Source of the DNA: Phoronis australis
Lineage: Eukaryota > Phoronida > Phoronidae
Direction of reading: 5' to 3'
DNA length: 64,000 bases
Assembly: GCA_002633005.1 (NCBI GenBank)
Contig: NMRA01000343.1
Location: forward strand, 62,001-126,000
Made by a program: the position numbers and the translations under genes. Positions 21,570-35,900 of this stretch are shown piece by piece (positions within the stretch are counted from its first letter, which is position 1; each line of letters starts with the position of its first letter). A model generated the notes under the pieces. That model was not told the origin of the DNA. It was given only the letters and a program-made list of their open reading frames with translations, and did not search any database.

Positions 21570-23569
21570 AGGGCGGAGCCCGGCGGCTGGCAGGCCGGTC
21601 TGTCCCTGCGTTGGCGGTCGTGATGCCGCGGACTAAGTGCCGACCGGCATATATATTTTATGTGCATGGTCTCCCAGTATGGCATCTGGAGCGGTTCACA
21701 TACTAAAAGGCCTGACCTGCTACCCTGCGGCCACGTATCCATTAGGCCTACGGTTGGCGGAGGACTGTCCAACTGGAAGAAGTTCGCGCCCGCTGTCCCG
21801 CTGCCAGAAAGTGACGATCCAGTAGGTGATCGCTGTTTAATCAGCAATTTTTTGCGGGTTTTTGTTGAGAAACGAATTGTGTCGATTTCACCGTCAAAAA
21901 CCGACACATTTTAAAATGCGCGTTTTCACTTTACCCTATATCGTGCCATATATCGCATGGCTAAACAACTGAAGACCTAATACCGGTGGTTAGGTTTTAA
22001 GCCATGGTGAAGCAATGGCTGAAGTATTGGTGTTTATGTTAGCTAAATAATGCAATATGATGTTTGTTAAATGGTGACGCTTATTACTTTGTTTGGTGTG
22101 CTTGGTCAGTCTTCATGTTTTGAACAAGTTTTTGGTTGAAAACCGTTATCATTGGTTACAAACTGGGTAATGGGGTTGTCTTCATCTGGAAGGATGAGAT
22201 GTTCCTTATTTGTTAATATTCTATAGGGGAACGATTTTATTTTTTATTTCCCTGTGATATTTAGTCTTTTAATTAACATTATTGCACTGGATGATGTTAG
22301 AGTGAGAATTATGGAAAAACTTGCAGCGGTTGTCATGGCTTGTAAAACATACTTCGTTTTTAGAGGATGACTGATGAGCTCACGTTGCTGTTTTTGATGA
22401 ACAATAGTTTGTAAATTACACTGTACTGTGTTCATTAAGAATTATCTGTGCACCTACTGAGTGGATTTACGGTTCTGCTAATGTGGCTACTATAATCATG
22501 ACAAAGTAGTTGCGCTATATCAGCGTGTGGTTGCGTGGTTGAAGTATAGTGACAGATCATGTTGAAAATTTTGGCGTTTTAACCGTATAAGAGCCTGCAC
22601 GGTAGGCACTTAAGCAGCGCCTGCAAGCCTCTCATTTGCGGTATTCATTTGCTTAATTTTCGAGCGTCGGTTTCGTTTGCATTGCAACTTTTACAGTTCA
22701 CGGATTTTGCTAGGGGTAAGAGATATGTTAATGTATTGAACATTATGCGGCAGTAAACATGCATGGTCCATTTGTGTTAAGAGTAAAATTACCAATGACC
22801 AGAATTATCACAATGTCTCTTATCAAGCGGCATTACTTTAAATAATATTGCTGCGAAATCTAAACGTTTTTATGACGGAGGTGTTGAAAGTATTTTTAAA
22901 TAACATACTACTTTCTCAGGACTAAATTGCTAAAACGTTGTATCACTGACTAATCATACCACTAGACTTTGAAGGAAACGATGATATTTTCCAAACTGGC
23001 AATACATGGGCTGAATCGCGCTTGTTATTACAAGTCTCACAACAGTATGAATGGGCCTTTATTGAGGGCTCTATATCAATTAAAAATTGTTGTGTTTACA
23101 TCAGAGCTTCAGAAGACTTTGTCAGATTTTAATGCAAGCGTACGACACTATAGGCAAGTTCAAAGATTTTTAATCTGTTCAAAATTATTGCCACTTGCAA
23201 TCTCAAACTTAAACAAAGTGTCCGTGTTTCCCAGGAACTGTAATTTGAAAGCAATGGTTTAAAAATTGGAAAATTGCGGTAGTCAAAATTAAGTTTTAAC
23301 AGAACTGGACAATTCAGAGTCTGCGGCGAATGTTAGATTGTCAAAATACAGATGTAATTTGATATGCTGGCTTTGAAAGTAGTTCCCTGCTTGGAGCAAA
23401 GGTCATCTTTAGTTATGCATAGCAGGCCTCACTGGCTAATGCACCGAGAAGTTTCAATTAGATTGGTTCAGCTGATAAGGACTTAATGAGCCCCTAAGAG
23501 ACTTCTCAGACCAGGCCCGAAATGTTAAGTGTCAGGTCATCAATTTTTGTCAAATAATCAGTGGCGAAT

Positions 23570-23712
23570 TTAGAGGAGCAATGGCCACCCTAAAATTCTC
23601 CTGGATTACACTTGGCAGTTCGGGGGTGAGAATGTCTGACGGGCAAAATCATCCTGGCTAATACTCTGCCCTGGTTACCCCTAACTAAAAATCCTGGATC
23701 CGCCTCTAGTAA
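23570..23712 (-). repeat. SINE-like fragment ending in a GGATCC(A)GGATTTT motif
   Basis: The plus strand ends AAAAATCCTGGATCCGCCTC. The reverse complement matches the GGTGGATCCAGGATTTTG word at 63902 and the related word at 12684, so these are scattered remnants of one repeat family. Confidence 0.5.
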
Positions 23713-24014
23713 TAAACAGTTTCGAGAAAAAATAAAGCGAAAGTTGTCTCCGTTATCCCTTGCCAGAGAGGGGCATCTGGAAAAATTCGCAAATTTGACT
23801 TATTGAATTTAATAATCCAGTAATTTTTTCGAAATATGTGTATGACTGATTTCGTGTACGTTTTCAAGCGCGTTAAGACGATTTGTGCTGCAAAAGCGGT
23901 GACCCTAACGACAATGTCCTGCCCACGGTTCTCAAAAGGTATACTATGCACTAATGCAGAATTGTTAAATGTTCTCTTGAATTTTCTCAGCTTCGTATTT
24001 CGCAACCTAGGCTT

Positions 24015-24150
24015 TTTCGACTGTCCCCGGCCCCACGCCTATGTTGGTTGCCACGGTGTAACCCTGTCGCCTGAAAGTTTTTTGGGGGCCTGTGCCCCCC
24101 CCCCGCTTCCTACGGCCCTGTATTACACTCCTGGGCCACACGTTTGTAAC
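24015..24150 (-). repeat. GC-rich dispersed repeat with poly-C tract
   Basis: On the minus strand it contains GGGCCGTAGGAAGCGGGGGG, a word common in repeats of many marine invertebrates. It is markedly more GC-rich than its surroundings. Boundaries are approximate. Confidence 0.5.
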
Positions 24151-25198
24151 TTGAATTTGGCTGGTGTATAATAAAGTTGTCTTGCGCAATAATCATACAG
24201 TGTACATGTAATGTGTTTATTTTAAAAACGATCAACTCGTTTTCCGAAGAATTGCTGTCGTGGCGGGCACTGTGGTCAGGTCGCGAGTTCGTTTCAAGAT
24301 AAACCCTAGCAAGTTAGTTCCATACAAGGAATAGACCGGGGGGAGGGGAGTGGCACTCACATTGACAGTGTGACCAGTGACATTCGCGAACAGTGTACAG
24401 TACCAGAAATTGCGGGTAGGCTGTTCTTTCTCAGCAGTCTTGCGGTACTCGCGCGGTGTTCAATAAGCTCCCTAAGGAACGCTGGTTCCGACCTGAGCAG
24501 TGTATGTCCACAATCATCCTTAGTGTGGTTTGGTTGACAGAGGGTCAGATGCCAAAAACAAACTCGAAAACAGTAAAAATGGTCAATAGGTGGCGTAAAG
24601 TAACTCGAATCCGTCCAAAAATGGGCACCATATAGCTAATAGATGCCTAGCTGCCAAATTTCATGAAAACGATACAGAGGTAAGCCTAAAAAAATAAAAT
24701 TGTCACTAGGGGCACGCCGATAGTCAGAGAGGTCCAAAGTTCGTCGTCATCCGTTGTCAGCATCATCGGAACACATCTGCCAAATCTCATCAAGATCCTG
24801 CGAGGGCCAGGAGATACAGCAACGGGCGTTGGACGCCCAGACAGAAATGACGGAAATGGGACCGCATATAAATATGTTGGCGCATAATAAAAAACGGATT
24901 TCCATGTCGGAGTTGATCACTCATGAAATTGACAGAATTTGGAAAGTTTGCCGACAAAGTAAATTTCCCAAAGGTTGACAGCTTCACATCAACGATTCTT
25001 CAATTTTTTGTTGGTGAACACCAAATTGCCGTCATGCCAAGGGAAATTTCAAACTCGACTTGTCACATGTATTAACCCAGCAGGTGATAAAAAAATGATA
25101 ACTTCTAAAAGCAAGGTGACTGGCGTGAACTAAAATATTGTTTAAATTAGAATCGTTATTGTGAAAGTAGCAAATTAGGAGTGTTACAGTAAACCATT

Positions 25199-25204
25199 TT
25201 TATT
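25199..25204 (-). promoter_or_regulatory. Candidate poly(A) signal of the WD40/EF-hand gene
   Basis: An AATAAA on the minus strand about 1.74 kb beyond the stop codon at 26947. If used, 25.2-26.95 kb would be the 3' UTR, and the even, AT-rich, repeat-free character of that stretch is compatible with this. Confidence 0.35.
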
Positions 25205-26946
25205 TCATAAAGAAAACATTGTGCAAAAACACAAACATATACTTGAGGCAATTGATGTATCACAGAATTGCGAAACAGTGGCAGGAATGTTCAATTGTTT
25301 AGTGCACACATTGCTAACAAATAATTCTACAAGTGTGGACAAGAAAAATATTTTCATTCATTGAAGCTACATACAATTTGGACCTAAAAGTGTTACAAAG
25401 ACCAAAGCCCAGTTCCAGAGACTCCAAGACATTAGAAAGAGAATTTCATCCCATAGTACAATAATCCAACCTTATTGAACAAACACTTCGGTGGCTGCCA
25501 CTTTGAAAGGATAGGTTAGTCAGCTCTGAGCATTGTTTAACACCCGCCTTCGACTCGCTTGATTTTGCGAAATCTTGTTTTTCTCACAAGAAATTTGGTC
25601 TATGAAATGCTGTTACAGGTAGAAGCGATCTTTTTTTCTCTCAGATACCCTTGATCCATGTGGAATTCACTCACTGACTGCTTTTGCTGCTAAAATAAGC
25701 TTAAAAGTTGGTCGCTGCAATTTCTTAACTCCTGACTGCAAGTGGCTTTAACAATTTTTAGTCATTAAACATTGAGATATAAAGGACATCATGTAAAATC
25801 AATGACTCGGAATCAACTCTTCGGTTGGTTGCAGTCAGTGCTAAAGGTAAACAATTTAAAAAAATACAGAAAGTTTTCTATGCATTCAATAGGTAACAAT
25901 GATCTATGCTTAAACATTTTGATTTCTCTGAAACAATAAATACATCAAAACATCGCACATATACAAGAACTTTTATCACAAGAGTTGATAGCAAAAATCA
26001 CGAAATTACAAGTTTCATAACAAGGATTAAAACGCACAAAGTATACAGATCAAACTGCTAAAACTGAATATAAACAAACCTGCTCATTGACTTATTACTA
26101 AGGTGTTACACTGACCTTTGCTTTAGCTTAAACATGATTCGACTCTAAAACATTGATGACACATAAAATTTGACACATTCAACCAAAGTATGACCAATGC
26201 CATAAATAAATGACAAGCAATAAAACCAGTGCTTGAAAAGACTTCAACTATAGGAATGGCTATCGCTGACATGACCAACGTTTTTCAGATGTAGATACTC
26301 AGAATTAATTCTCTAAAACACCGTCAAAGTTTTTTCTGAATTATCTTTTCATTTTTGTGTTCTGGGTTTTTCAAGACTATCACACGAGTCCTTATTTTTA
26401 ATAGCACCTTATGCAAAATAAAAATACTTTGAATAATCCCTCACAGGGCTTTGGAAAAGAGTGTCTGAAAGTTTCACAGGACTCTGATCGGCCAATTCTG
26501 AAGTCGGAAGTTCCAAAGTTGGCCACATTTTGCCATTTTCTTGTTATTCATATATTTTAACCAAACCACTTGAACAGAACTTGTTAGGTCACACCTGTTT
26601 CCAAAATGTATCTAAACTGTGTGTGCACCCTATTCTAAAATCCTAGTTCCAGGGAGGAAACTTAAGAGCAAGGAGGTGTGCAGATACATCCTCTAACAAC
26701 TCCCAACTTGTCATGCAAATGTCGAATTCATAGGGCAGCTAGGCAATTTGTAGGGCATAACACTTGATAGAGAAATCACAAAATTGTGTTCACTGATAAA
26801 GGTATGCAGTTTCAGAGGGCAAAATTTTTTTACACCCCACGACAAAACAGCTAGTCCTGTCCACGCTTGGATCTGAACATACCTTAACTTGACCTGAACT
26901 AGATAAAAAATAACAAATCAGTTATGTAGTGACAGATTTTTCCTCA
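25205..26946 (-). other. Probable 3' UTR of the WD40/EF-hand gene
   Basis: No gene, repeat or hairpin of note is visible. It is assigned as 3' UTR only from its position between the stop and the first plausible poly(A) hexamer. Confidence 0.35.
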
Positions 26947-29900
26947 TCAGTCGTCGTAAAAATCGAATGGATCATCCCTGTTTGCCTTCAAGGTAGGTGG
27001 CGCCGGTGGATGAGGTGTCTCATCCAAATCGTAACAACGTAACAACTGGTACTCGCTTGGACCTCCCCGATCAACACGGCCAACCTTCAGCTTTTCGTGA
27101 CGTAACCTGACCAACATAAAGGATAAATACCACTGTTGTAAAAAGACTAGTTTTTAACATTTAGGTTGACCATTAAAGCTTAATCTCTTTATACAACAAA
27201 TCACAAAATTTTTATTAATTTTAAATAAAGATTAAAATTCATGTTCCCTAGCAACTGACAAATAAATTGATGTACTATTGTATTAAGTCAGTGCATGAAA
27301 TGAATATTCTTAGCAGCATAAAATGAATATTCTTAGCAGCATAAAATGAATATTCATAGCAGCATAAAATGAATATTCTTAGCAGCATAAAATATTCAAA
27401 TTTCAAAGCTTACTTCATGCCAGACTTCAATTTCAATTTTTTTGTTTAAGGATTAGAATTTCGTATATATTTGAGTACTAAATATTATGTCTTGTGAAAA
27501 AAATAATTCACACTGTCTATCTATAAAACATAAAAAGAGAAAGAGTTCTACAAATCAACCTAGCTTGCAAAACATAACAGATTTGAAGTTCGTCTACAAA
27601 ACATAACAGATTTGAAGTTCGTCTACGTTTTCAAAACAATTCCATTTAGAATACTTGTTACCTGAGAGCTGGACTGAAAAACATGTCAAAGTCATGATAC
27701 AATGTAATGCAGAGAAGAAACTTCAGATAACTGCAAGAACATCTGGCAACAGTAACTACAATGATTGTCACCATACTTGTACTTTACAACATTCATTTAA
27801 CAATTACATCAAACACACTGGATCTAGAATGTCATAAGGGGGGGGGGCAATTTTCAAAAGAAAAGTCCGTGCAAGCCCTAAAAATGGCATGCGTATGGGG
27901 TTTTTAGGTTGTGTCCATGGGGAAAGGGTGGCTCCTGAATTCTGCTTATGCAAACAATGTGAAATGCGTACAATGCAGGTTATATGGTCTCAACTTATCC
28001 CTTCCTCAATTTAGAAGTGACTCATCCGCTTGGGAAGAACTGACAGTACATTAATTTTAGAAGTTATGCTCAAATTGTACAATACTCAACTGGATCAAGC
28101 TAGGTCACTGAGCCTGGTATCAACCAATCATACAATAATCAGCTGGGTCAAGGTAGGTCACTGAGCCTGGTATCAACCAATCATACAATAATCAACTGGG
28201 TCAAGCTAGGTCACTGAGCCTGGTATCAACCAATAACAGACTGTCATTTCTTCGAAAGCACAGAAATCACTTCTAATACAAATAAGGGACAACTTGAGAC
28301 CAAATTTCTTAATATTTGGGGCATAATTCAAAACTAATAACTACATAAGGTAAAACATCACCAATTTATGACACAATACCGTGGACAAGTGAAATTTTAT
28401 TTTCTCATTTTTTTTGATAAATGACATGCAGTACCAGACTGATACTTTCCCATATCTAAGCTCTGAACCATAGCTATCCACGGAAAATCTTTTGAAAATT
28501 GTGACAATGTTAGAAGCCTTTAAAAAATGAGTAAAGTCCAATTTTGGCAATTACTTTGTTGTCTGAAACTGGTGAAAGTTTACGACTTTATTGGACATCA
28601 CATTGACTGTGAGAACAAGTTTTGTCAATACTTGGAGAAACAATGTTCCATACAGCACAGGTTAAAAATAATTTCCTATAGGTAGGCAACGAGTTGGCGA
28701 CGAGTGTCTTTCAAAGAGAATATTCAAAAGCATGAAATGAAGATAGCACTGTAGTTGGCTGGGCACGTTGCCAAAAAACAGAATCATCATTGGCAATTTT
28801 TCTGACCAGTTGATAACCAAACATCAATTCATTGCTGCCCGGTCGGAAAAAATTCAAGACCTCTGCAGAAGTAACCACACTGACTATAATTTGACTTGTC
28901 AATCAGCGCAGTAAGGTTGCCACCTTTATGATGAAAAAACTGTGATGTATTGAATGATAAGTCAAGTTAAAATAACACATACCTTTTGCCCTTTCCTTTG
29001 TTGAATTCCCTCTCTTTGATTTGTTGAGCAATTGTGTCATCATCAACATATTCCACCTGGTTATTGTTAAATGGTACTGGCTTTACTGGCGGCGGTGCCT
29101 AGAATCATATCACAACACGTTGGTATTCATAAAGTGTGCATTTCGCCAGAGTTAGCCACGCCAAATCATCCAACAAATTTTTGATGTCCTTTTGATTATT
29201 ATGAGGTGGATTGACAACAAAATTTTCTACATAAAGACATCATTTATAAAATGATAGTACAAGTAAAATTATATGAGTTTTCATTTCAGAGCACTCTTTC
29301 ACTACTGTAACATTTTAGCTAAAAATTTAAGAAAATGAATTTAAAGCTATCAAGTATAGCATTTTCACCATCCTAGTGACGTTCTTTCATACTGTATCGA
29401 GTAATTTACTATTTTTTAATTTCTTGCGGTTCACCAACAAAATCGCGGCCACAGTTGAATGACACTGAACTTTTTATAAACTTTAAAAAATGTATTACTA
29501 TTTTAGTGATTATATTTTTTGAATGATTAACCTCGTTCTATCCTCTAAACTCTAGTTAAAATAACCGGAAAACTATTTTCCATTAACAAGAACTTTAACA
29601 CTTTTAAACAAAAGAGCAGCAAACCTCTTCATCATCGTCAGAGTTCCTGGCCGAGTCAGCATGTATGACGTCATACGAGTTGATTTTCTGTTCAATGACC
29701 GGATGACGCGGCATGCTCATGGGGTCAATGAGTACATCATAGGGCACCATGGGGTGCTGGAATGTGGCTGGATTGTAGACATCCCAAGGCTCAGGTTGAC
29801 CGAAAGTACCTGGAGAATTGAAAGTGAAGAATAAATTAAGCTGAAACACATAAAATTCTCCTTTATAACCTTTCACAGTTTTATGACGGTCGTTTTGGCA

Positions 29901-32900
29901 AAGTCTCACCAAAAATCATACTGCAGCGGAGCGATACATTCAATTCTGACGTGCTAAGTGACAAGTGTTGTTTTCTAACATTTTGTTTACCAATCACCAA
30001 GTAATCTGTGAAGTCACCGGATGTTTACAAGCTGACAACCATCCCATAATGCATTTCAAAAATTACAGCAGCACTGTAGATAAATTCGCAGAATTCAATG
30101 GTTCATACAAGTAAGTCTGCGGACACAAAAATGGCCCCAAAACAAGTGTTTCTACTGACCTACATAATGACCCTGGACAGTCCACAGGCGAACAGTACAG
30201 TCAAGTGAAGAGGACAGCAACATCTTCACCTCGTCAATGTAGTCCATACACGTGACACTCTCTACGTGACCTCTCCACGATGCGTCCACTGGAACATAGC
30301 ACACCCCGTTAATTCAATCTTATGGCAAATCGGTGAATGAAAGGGCTGTGAATTGTGGGAAGTGTACAAGCTAAGCGGGAGACTTGACATGGAGTGACAG
30401 CTCTATAAACTTTGACCTTGGACATGAACTAAACAAATTTTCACGCGGATGAAAGTCAGACAGGAAGTTTCGCTACACGGTATATATTTCGTATTTCTAG
30501 TTCCCTAGAATGAAGATAAAGTATTTTGCTATACATATGTGAAATACTGGAAAAACGGCCATTTTATGTGAATAAGGTTTGTAAGTAGAAACTGAAATAC
30601 CACTAGCCACTAATTTTCTATTTCGATCACTCACTATTACAAGACTCAACTCATTCTTGTTTAATATTAGAAGTGATTCCTCATCTTAAATGCGGACACT
30701 TCATTACTGCCTGAGAGGATGCACCGTGCACCCGTAGGGTAAAAGCAACTTAATGAGTCTGTCAGCTCTTCCCAAGCCCATAAATCAACTGTAACCTGAA
30801 TAAGGAACACGTTGATGTCACTTAAGTTACCTAAATTAAAAGTTTTTGACAGCTATATAGCAGCTTTAGCATAGTATTTTTGGTGCCGTCGTATCCATCA
30901 CCCACTACTATATAAAAATAATTGCAGGTGGTCTGATTCACGTACCAGACGTGCAGAGGCCGCACTTGTGGCCGCATTGCACTGATCACCTGGAACCATT
31001 GTTATGCTTTTCAGTTAAAACCGAGCTGAGCTAGAAACCTGACTCAAGGGTCTAGCAGTGTGGCCCAGTGGTACTCACACCCACAACCTCGAGTAAAGAA
31101 AGCACGCACCAATCACACAATGCCACACTGCCTCCTCACCCACTACTATAATCATCACTTACATTCAGGAGGATGTTTCTCTTCGTGCACCAAGCCGTAC
31201 CCATCAATGTTCCACACGTTAATAAACCCGTGACTGTCGCCTGTGATCAGCCTCGTGTTCGTTTTATTTAGCACCATTGTAGTTACCATTGCATTTTCAA
31301 TTTTTGTCTGAATGAAAATAAAAAAATGACAAGTTATGACAAAGGAAAACTAAACGAAAGCCACAGCAAAGGGATTTTAATACTGACTCATTATGTCATT
31401 GAATATATGGTTGATAAGAGCCAGTGATAATAGACTCTTCAGTATACGGGCTAACACAGCTTAGTCATAGAAAAGAAATGTTTACTTGCCTCTCTCAATT
31501 TCTTAAGATGCATTGCAAAAATTAAATCAAAGCATTCGTCACTCACTATTTTGTGAAATGGGATGTTCCAAGTAAATATATTACCGAGAAACCAATCAAT
31601 ATAGCTTAAATGTCTTAGGGTTTGTATCACTTAGAATGACCAGTAGGGAAATGAATTGTATCTTGTGATGAGTTTTAACTTACCGCAGGCCACTTGGCTA
31701 TTAGATTGCCTCCTTGGAATACATTCCACAGGTGAATGTAACTCTTGGGACCACTAGCCACCAGAGAGCCAGCGTCTTTATTGTACGCTCTTGTTTTCAA
31801 AAATAATATCTTGTTAATTGACATCTCCCCATCCACTAAAAAAGGAATACACAGTAGATTTTATATATTAATTACTCCAATGTTTTGTGTTTAAAAAACG
31901 CCAGTTTCAGAATTTTAGCAGCTAACTATCTTCAGACTGACTGCAAATTATTTTCTGAAGTTCATATTCCTTTCTTGAAAATTTTCTCATTTTTTAAAAA
32001 AGCTGCTTCTAAGTTTGTAGACAGTCATGCCAAAATTTTGCAACTAGCTCTTTATAACTTTTATTGAATTTGTTATCTAATGTATTGTAAGTAGAACATC
32101 AATGGATTGTACTCTCTAACAGTCAGGCATACCTCAGGAAAACTGGTGATAACAATGAAGGTCACCCTAATTTTAAACATTACAATTGATAAAAGAAATA
32201 TCTTTATGTTCAACATTCTTGACCACCACTCAGATGTTTGAGAACGTCTGAGTGATGGTCGAAAATTGACATAATGCACAAGTCAATGCAGTTAAGTGTT
32301 GTTTGAGATGGACGTAGCAAAAGTTTGAAATTAAAATCACAAGAGACCAGTGACAAATGAATTTAACTGTACTAGAAAAACAGCAGTTAGAGATATATCG
32401 GCTAGGGTCACAACAAAACACAAAACAATTGAATGAAAACAAGAAACCATAACATTTACCATAGATGTCTGTCATTTGCTAAAATTGCACCAGATTATGA
32501 ATCTCAATTATGGTCAAATTATCTTTTACTTTAAGAATTATTCAACATTCAATATCTCCACTTTCTGAAATCAATACTAGGTAAACAAGAAATTTCACTT
32601 CACATTAAGTGTTGAAATTAACCCAGCAATGCAGTAAAAGCACAAGATCAGTATTTGGATATGTTTAGTGATGACGTATCAAGGCAGTAGATGACGCAAT
32701 TTGGACCCCGAAATAAGAATCAACATGACGTCACACTGAGTCCAAAACGTCATAATGACGTCAAAATGACATTCCTATAGATCATAGAAAGACTTGCATG
32801 AAATGACTCTCTCCCGGTCTCTCTTTCGTTACTTACGAATTTCACTCTTGGTGCCTGTCTGCAGTGGCGACCTCAAGTGGCTGAAGATGTGACCCGAGAC

Positions 32901-35900
32901 TAAGTTCCATATAATGACCTCACCATCGTAACTGGACGTGGCCAGAAGATTAGGGGCACTATGAGTGACGGACATGATGTCTTCTTGATGACCATTACGC
33001 TGGACATGCAAAAAAATGTCAGAGGGTCAGTAAAACTGACATGAGGTGGAGGCACAAAAGTCAGATCTTTGCTTAAAGCCTACTGTGAACAGTAAAACAT
33101 GAAAATTACTTTGTTGCTATTATATCGTTTTAGCATCACTCTGAGAACATCCATATACTGAGAAGCAGGTAACTGGATAAAACAATGTTATTTTCTCACC
33201 AAATCATCCTCCCATTCATCCTGAGGGTGCTGTATGTGTGATATGCTCTCTTCGTTTGAGTCGATATAGATGTTGATGCGTCGGTCCCAGCCCACGGCGC
33301 ACACGTACCTAACACAAACATTCAACATTCATTTATTATCTATAGTGTTGGCTGCACTGAACGGAAATTCTTCAGTAATACATGCAATCTCATAATTTGG
33401 ATTTCAAACTTTAGTTAATATGCGTATAATGATACAGGGAAAACTAAAAATGAAACTATGGTATTTTTGCAAAAAATATTAAATTCCATGCAAGAACTGA
33501 ACAGATCAATGTAAACTGACCAACTGGGATTTCAAAAAATTTATTTATTTGGCATTAATCAACTCTTTTAAGAGTTCAGTATTTGGGTCACCCTACGTTT
33601 TAAAATTGTAAGCTTGTATTTTTAAATGTACAGAAAAGCTTATCCCATGGTCTGGATAACAGTTTGCAGATCCTAATTAATATTTCAACAGCTTGTATTG
33701 CTACAAATGAATCGTAAAATATTGTAAGTTGGTGGCAATAGAAAAGCAGTCTACGTAAACATTGCTCAGTAAGCTTCAAGGTTCTATATTCTTAGAATAA
33801 TTGAAGTATTTGAATTGATTTTTAGGTAGAACTCAATAATATCCAAGTTTTGATTGAATATTTTGATATCAATCACTAAAAATGCTACTTACAAAAACCA
33901 GTGACGAGACAGATGTAGGACAAAGAGAATAATGCATTTTTGTTACATGCAACACCTGTGTTATTTTATTTATGATACACTGACATTTAGAGGTTTATCG
34001 TGTGATGGCAAATTGTCATACATATAGGAATAAACGTGAGCAAACCACCTCCAAGACTAATGTGTTGCCTTCAGCCATGAGAACTGTGTTCACATGTGGT
34101 AGTGGTACTAAATGGCTATGGTAAAGCAACCGTCACTGATTCTAATGACCATGTGAACAACGTCAAGCCAAGCATACTGAATATAGAAATTGACAGCAAC
34201 TCACTCTCAAGAGGAAATCAAGCAGTAATAATTCAAATTCACTTTAAATTTCCCGTGATAAAAATAGCTTGGAAAAATCACACACAATTCTGACTTGTAA
34301 AAGCATGCAGAGATTTTATATAAAAATTCAAAATCAATCAAAACAAATATGTGCGAATGAATTAAAGCCTCACATAAATTAAAAGTGCACAAGTAACGGT
34401 AATTCTTTCATTATTGTGACCAAAAATAGTCACTTAATTGACAGGATTCCTGTTGAATTAAATAACTTAAGGGACTGATTACATAATCAAAACGTTTTCC
34501 ACATGTCATCGAGATGGCATCTGAGAATTAAATTTCAATTTAGTAAATTTTTCTCAACTGACAGTTAACTTTTTCAAGAAAATAAGAATCAAGTTAATTT
34601 TTGTACCACACAGGATGATTATTAAGAGAATTACCGTACTGACAAACAAACCTAGGTGAAACGGAAAAACTATAAATGACTGAAAATAAATGAAAACTTC
34701 ATTACCGGACCAAAAAACTGTAAATTGTAAAGAAAACATTTAAAATTATCACATTTTCAGCACAAAGAGCAGAAAATGAAATGGCGTCAACAATAAATTT
34801 GTTTAGTTCAAGTAAGTTAGAACACTAGATCCCAGAATTACACAACACTGTGCACTGACATCAGTCTGTAATTAGTCTTACGCACACTCATGACAAAAGT
34901 AATGACACGATGATAGCATGATTGAGAAAATTCGATAATTTTTCAGTACATGGTGCACAGTTTTCATTTCAATCAAAATATCAAAAATTCTCAATTACAT
35001 GGGATCAGTAATTACATAGAGATTTTTGTAAAACAATTCACTGCCAATATACCTGTTTTTGTTCATCTCTACATAGACTATGGAGGAAATTTCTTCATTT
35101 CCATGATCTGAAATAAATTCACAGATAATTACAAATTACCTTCATCATATGAAATACACAAGACAGCATGAAACAGAATTTGTAACATATGTCCAGCCAA
35201 ATCAGTGCAAAGTTATACTTAAAGTTTCAAAAAATATTTGATATTCAATGACCTCAAGATTACCCACAAATATCTGAAAAAGCAACAGAACCAATCACAA
35301 TATGCAAGGAACTGTTCGTCTATTTCACTAGAGAACAAATACTCTCTTTAGGTGGGCAGGTCAAGGCACGCAGGCAACATAACTTGTCTGTACATCATAA
35401 AAATGAACAAAATTTAAAAAATTAATGTACAGTATGAAAATATGTGGAGAATGGTTTGAAAATAATTGCTTAGTTTTATTTCACCAACGAATACCAGTAA
35501 TGAGGCACATATACAGCTTATTAAGAAATACACTAGCCAAGAAGAAACATCCACATTTTTAACACTTTTTTAGAGGTCATGAAAAGTGTGTTTTGTACAC
35601 TTCTGAAAATGGCGATAATTGTAAAGGGTCCATAACAGATAAATAAAACTGTTATTACATGCCGATGTACACTAACTTGTACATGTGAGTGGAAAAGTTT
35701 CAGCACTAAAATCTAATACCAAAAATCCAAATTGCACACAATTCACCAGTTTTGTAAGCAAGACACTAATTCTATGAAGCCTGCATATTAAGTACTAATA
35801 AGCAAGCAACTGTTAAAAAGCTCCACCTTCTTTCTATATATGGCATCTAATACATACATGAAGTCTGACGAAGCTGTACATTGGGAGTCTCTGTTGGCCC

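Larger units (their letters stand above)
21147..21948. mobile_element. 802 bp TIR element
   Basis: The ends are inverted copies of about 95 bp, beginning TGGCACGATATAGGGTA on the left and ending CCCTATATCGTGCCA on the right. Internal sequence is GC-rich and holds a 34 bp tandem repeat and one ambiguous base. No transposase is visible, so this is a non-autonomous, MITE-like element. The flanks share GCATGGCT-AACA words but give no clear short target duplication. Confidence 0.82.
15110..25198. other. Gene-poor, repeat-rich intergenic region
   Basis: This stretch lies between the start of the secreted-protein gene and the likely 3' end of the WD40 gene. Apart from the weak candidate exon at 15322-15660, short ORFs here (for example 15904-16095, 16590-16838, 22969-23262, 23836-24171) have no recognisable domain or splice frame. 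It contains the three-copy hairpin element, the 802 bp TIR element and SINE-like fragments listed separately. A GC-rich patch at about 17295-17545 holds a 10 bp stem (GAGAT-ACTCC with GGAGT-ATCTC) of unknown meaning. Confidence 0.6.

Noticed and set aside
24754-24978. Overlapping ORFs on both strands
   Set aside because: No domain; the sequence resembles a dispersed repeat with similar words near 50870-51080.
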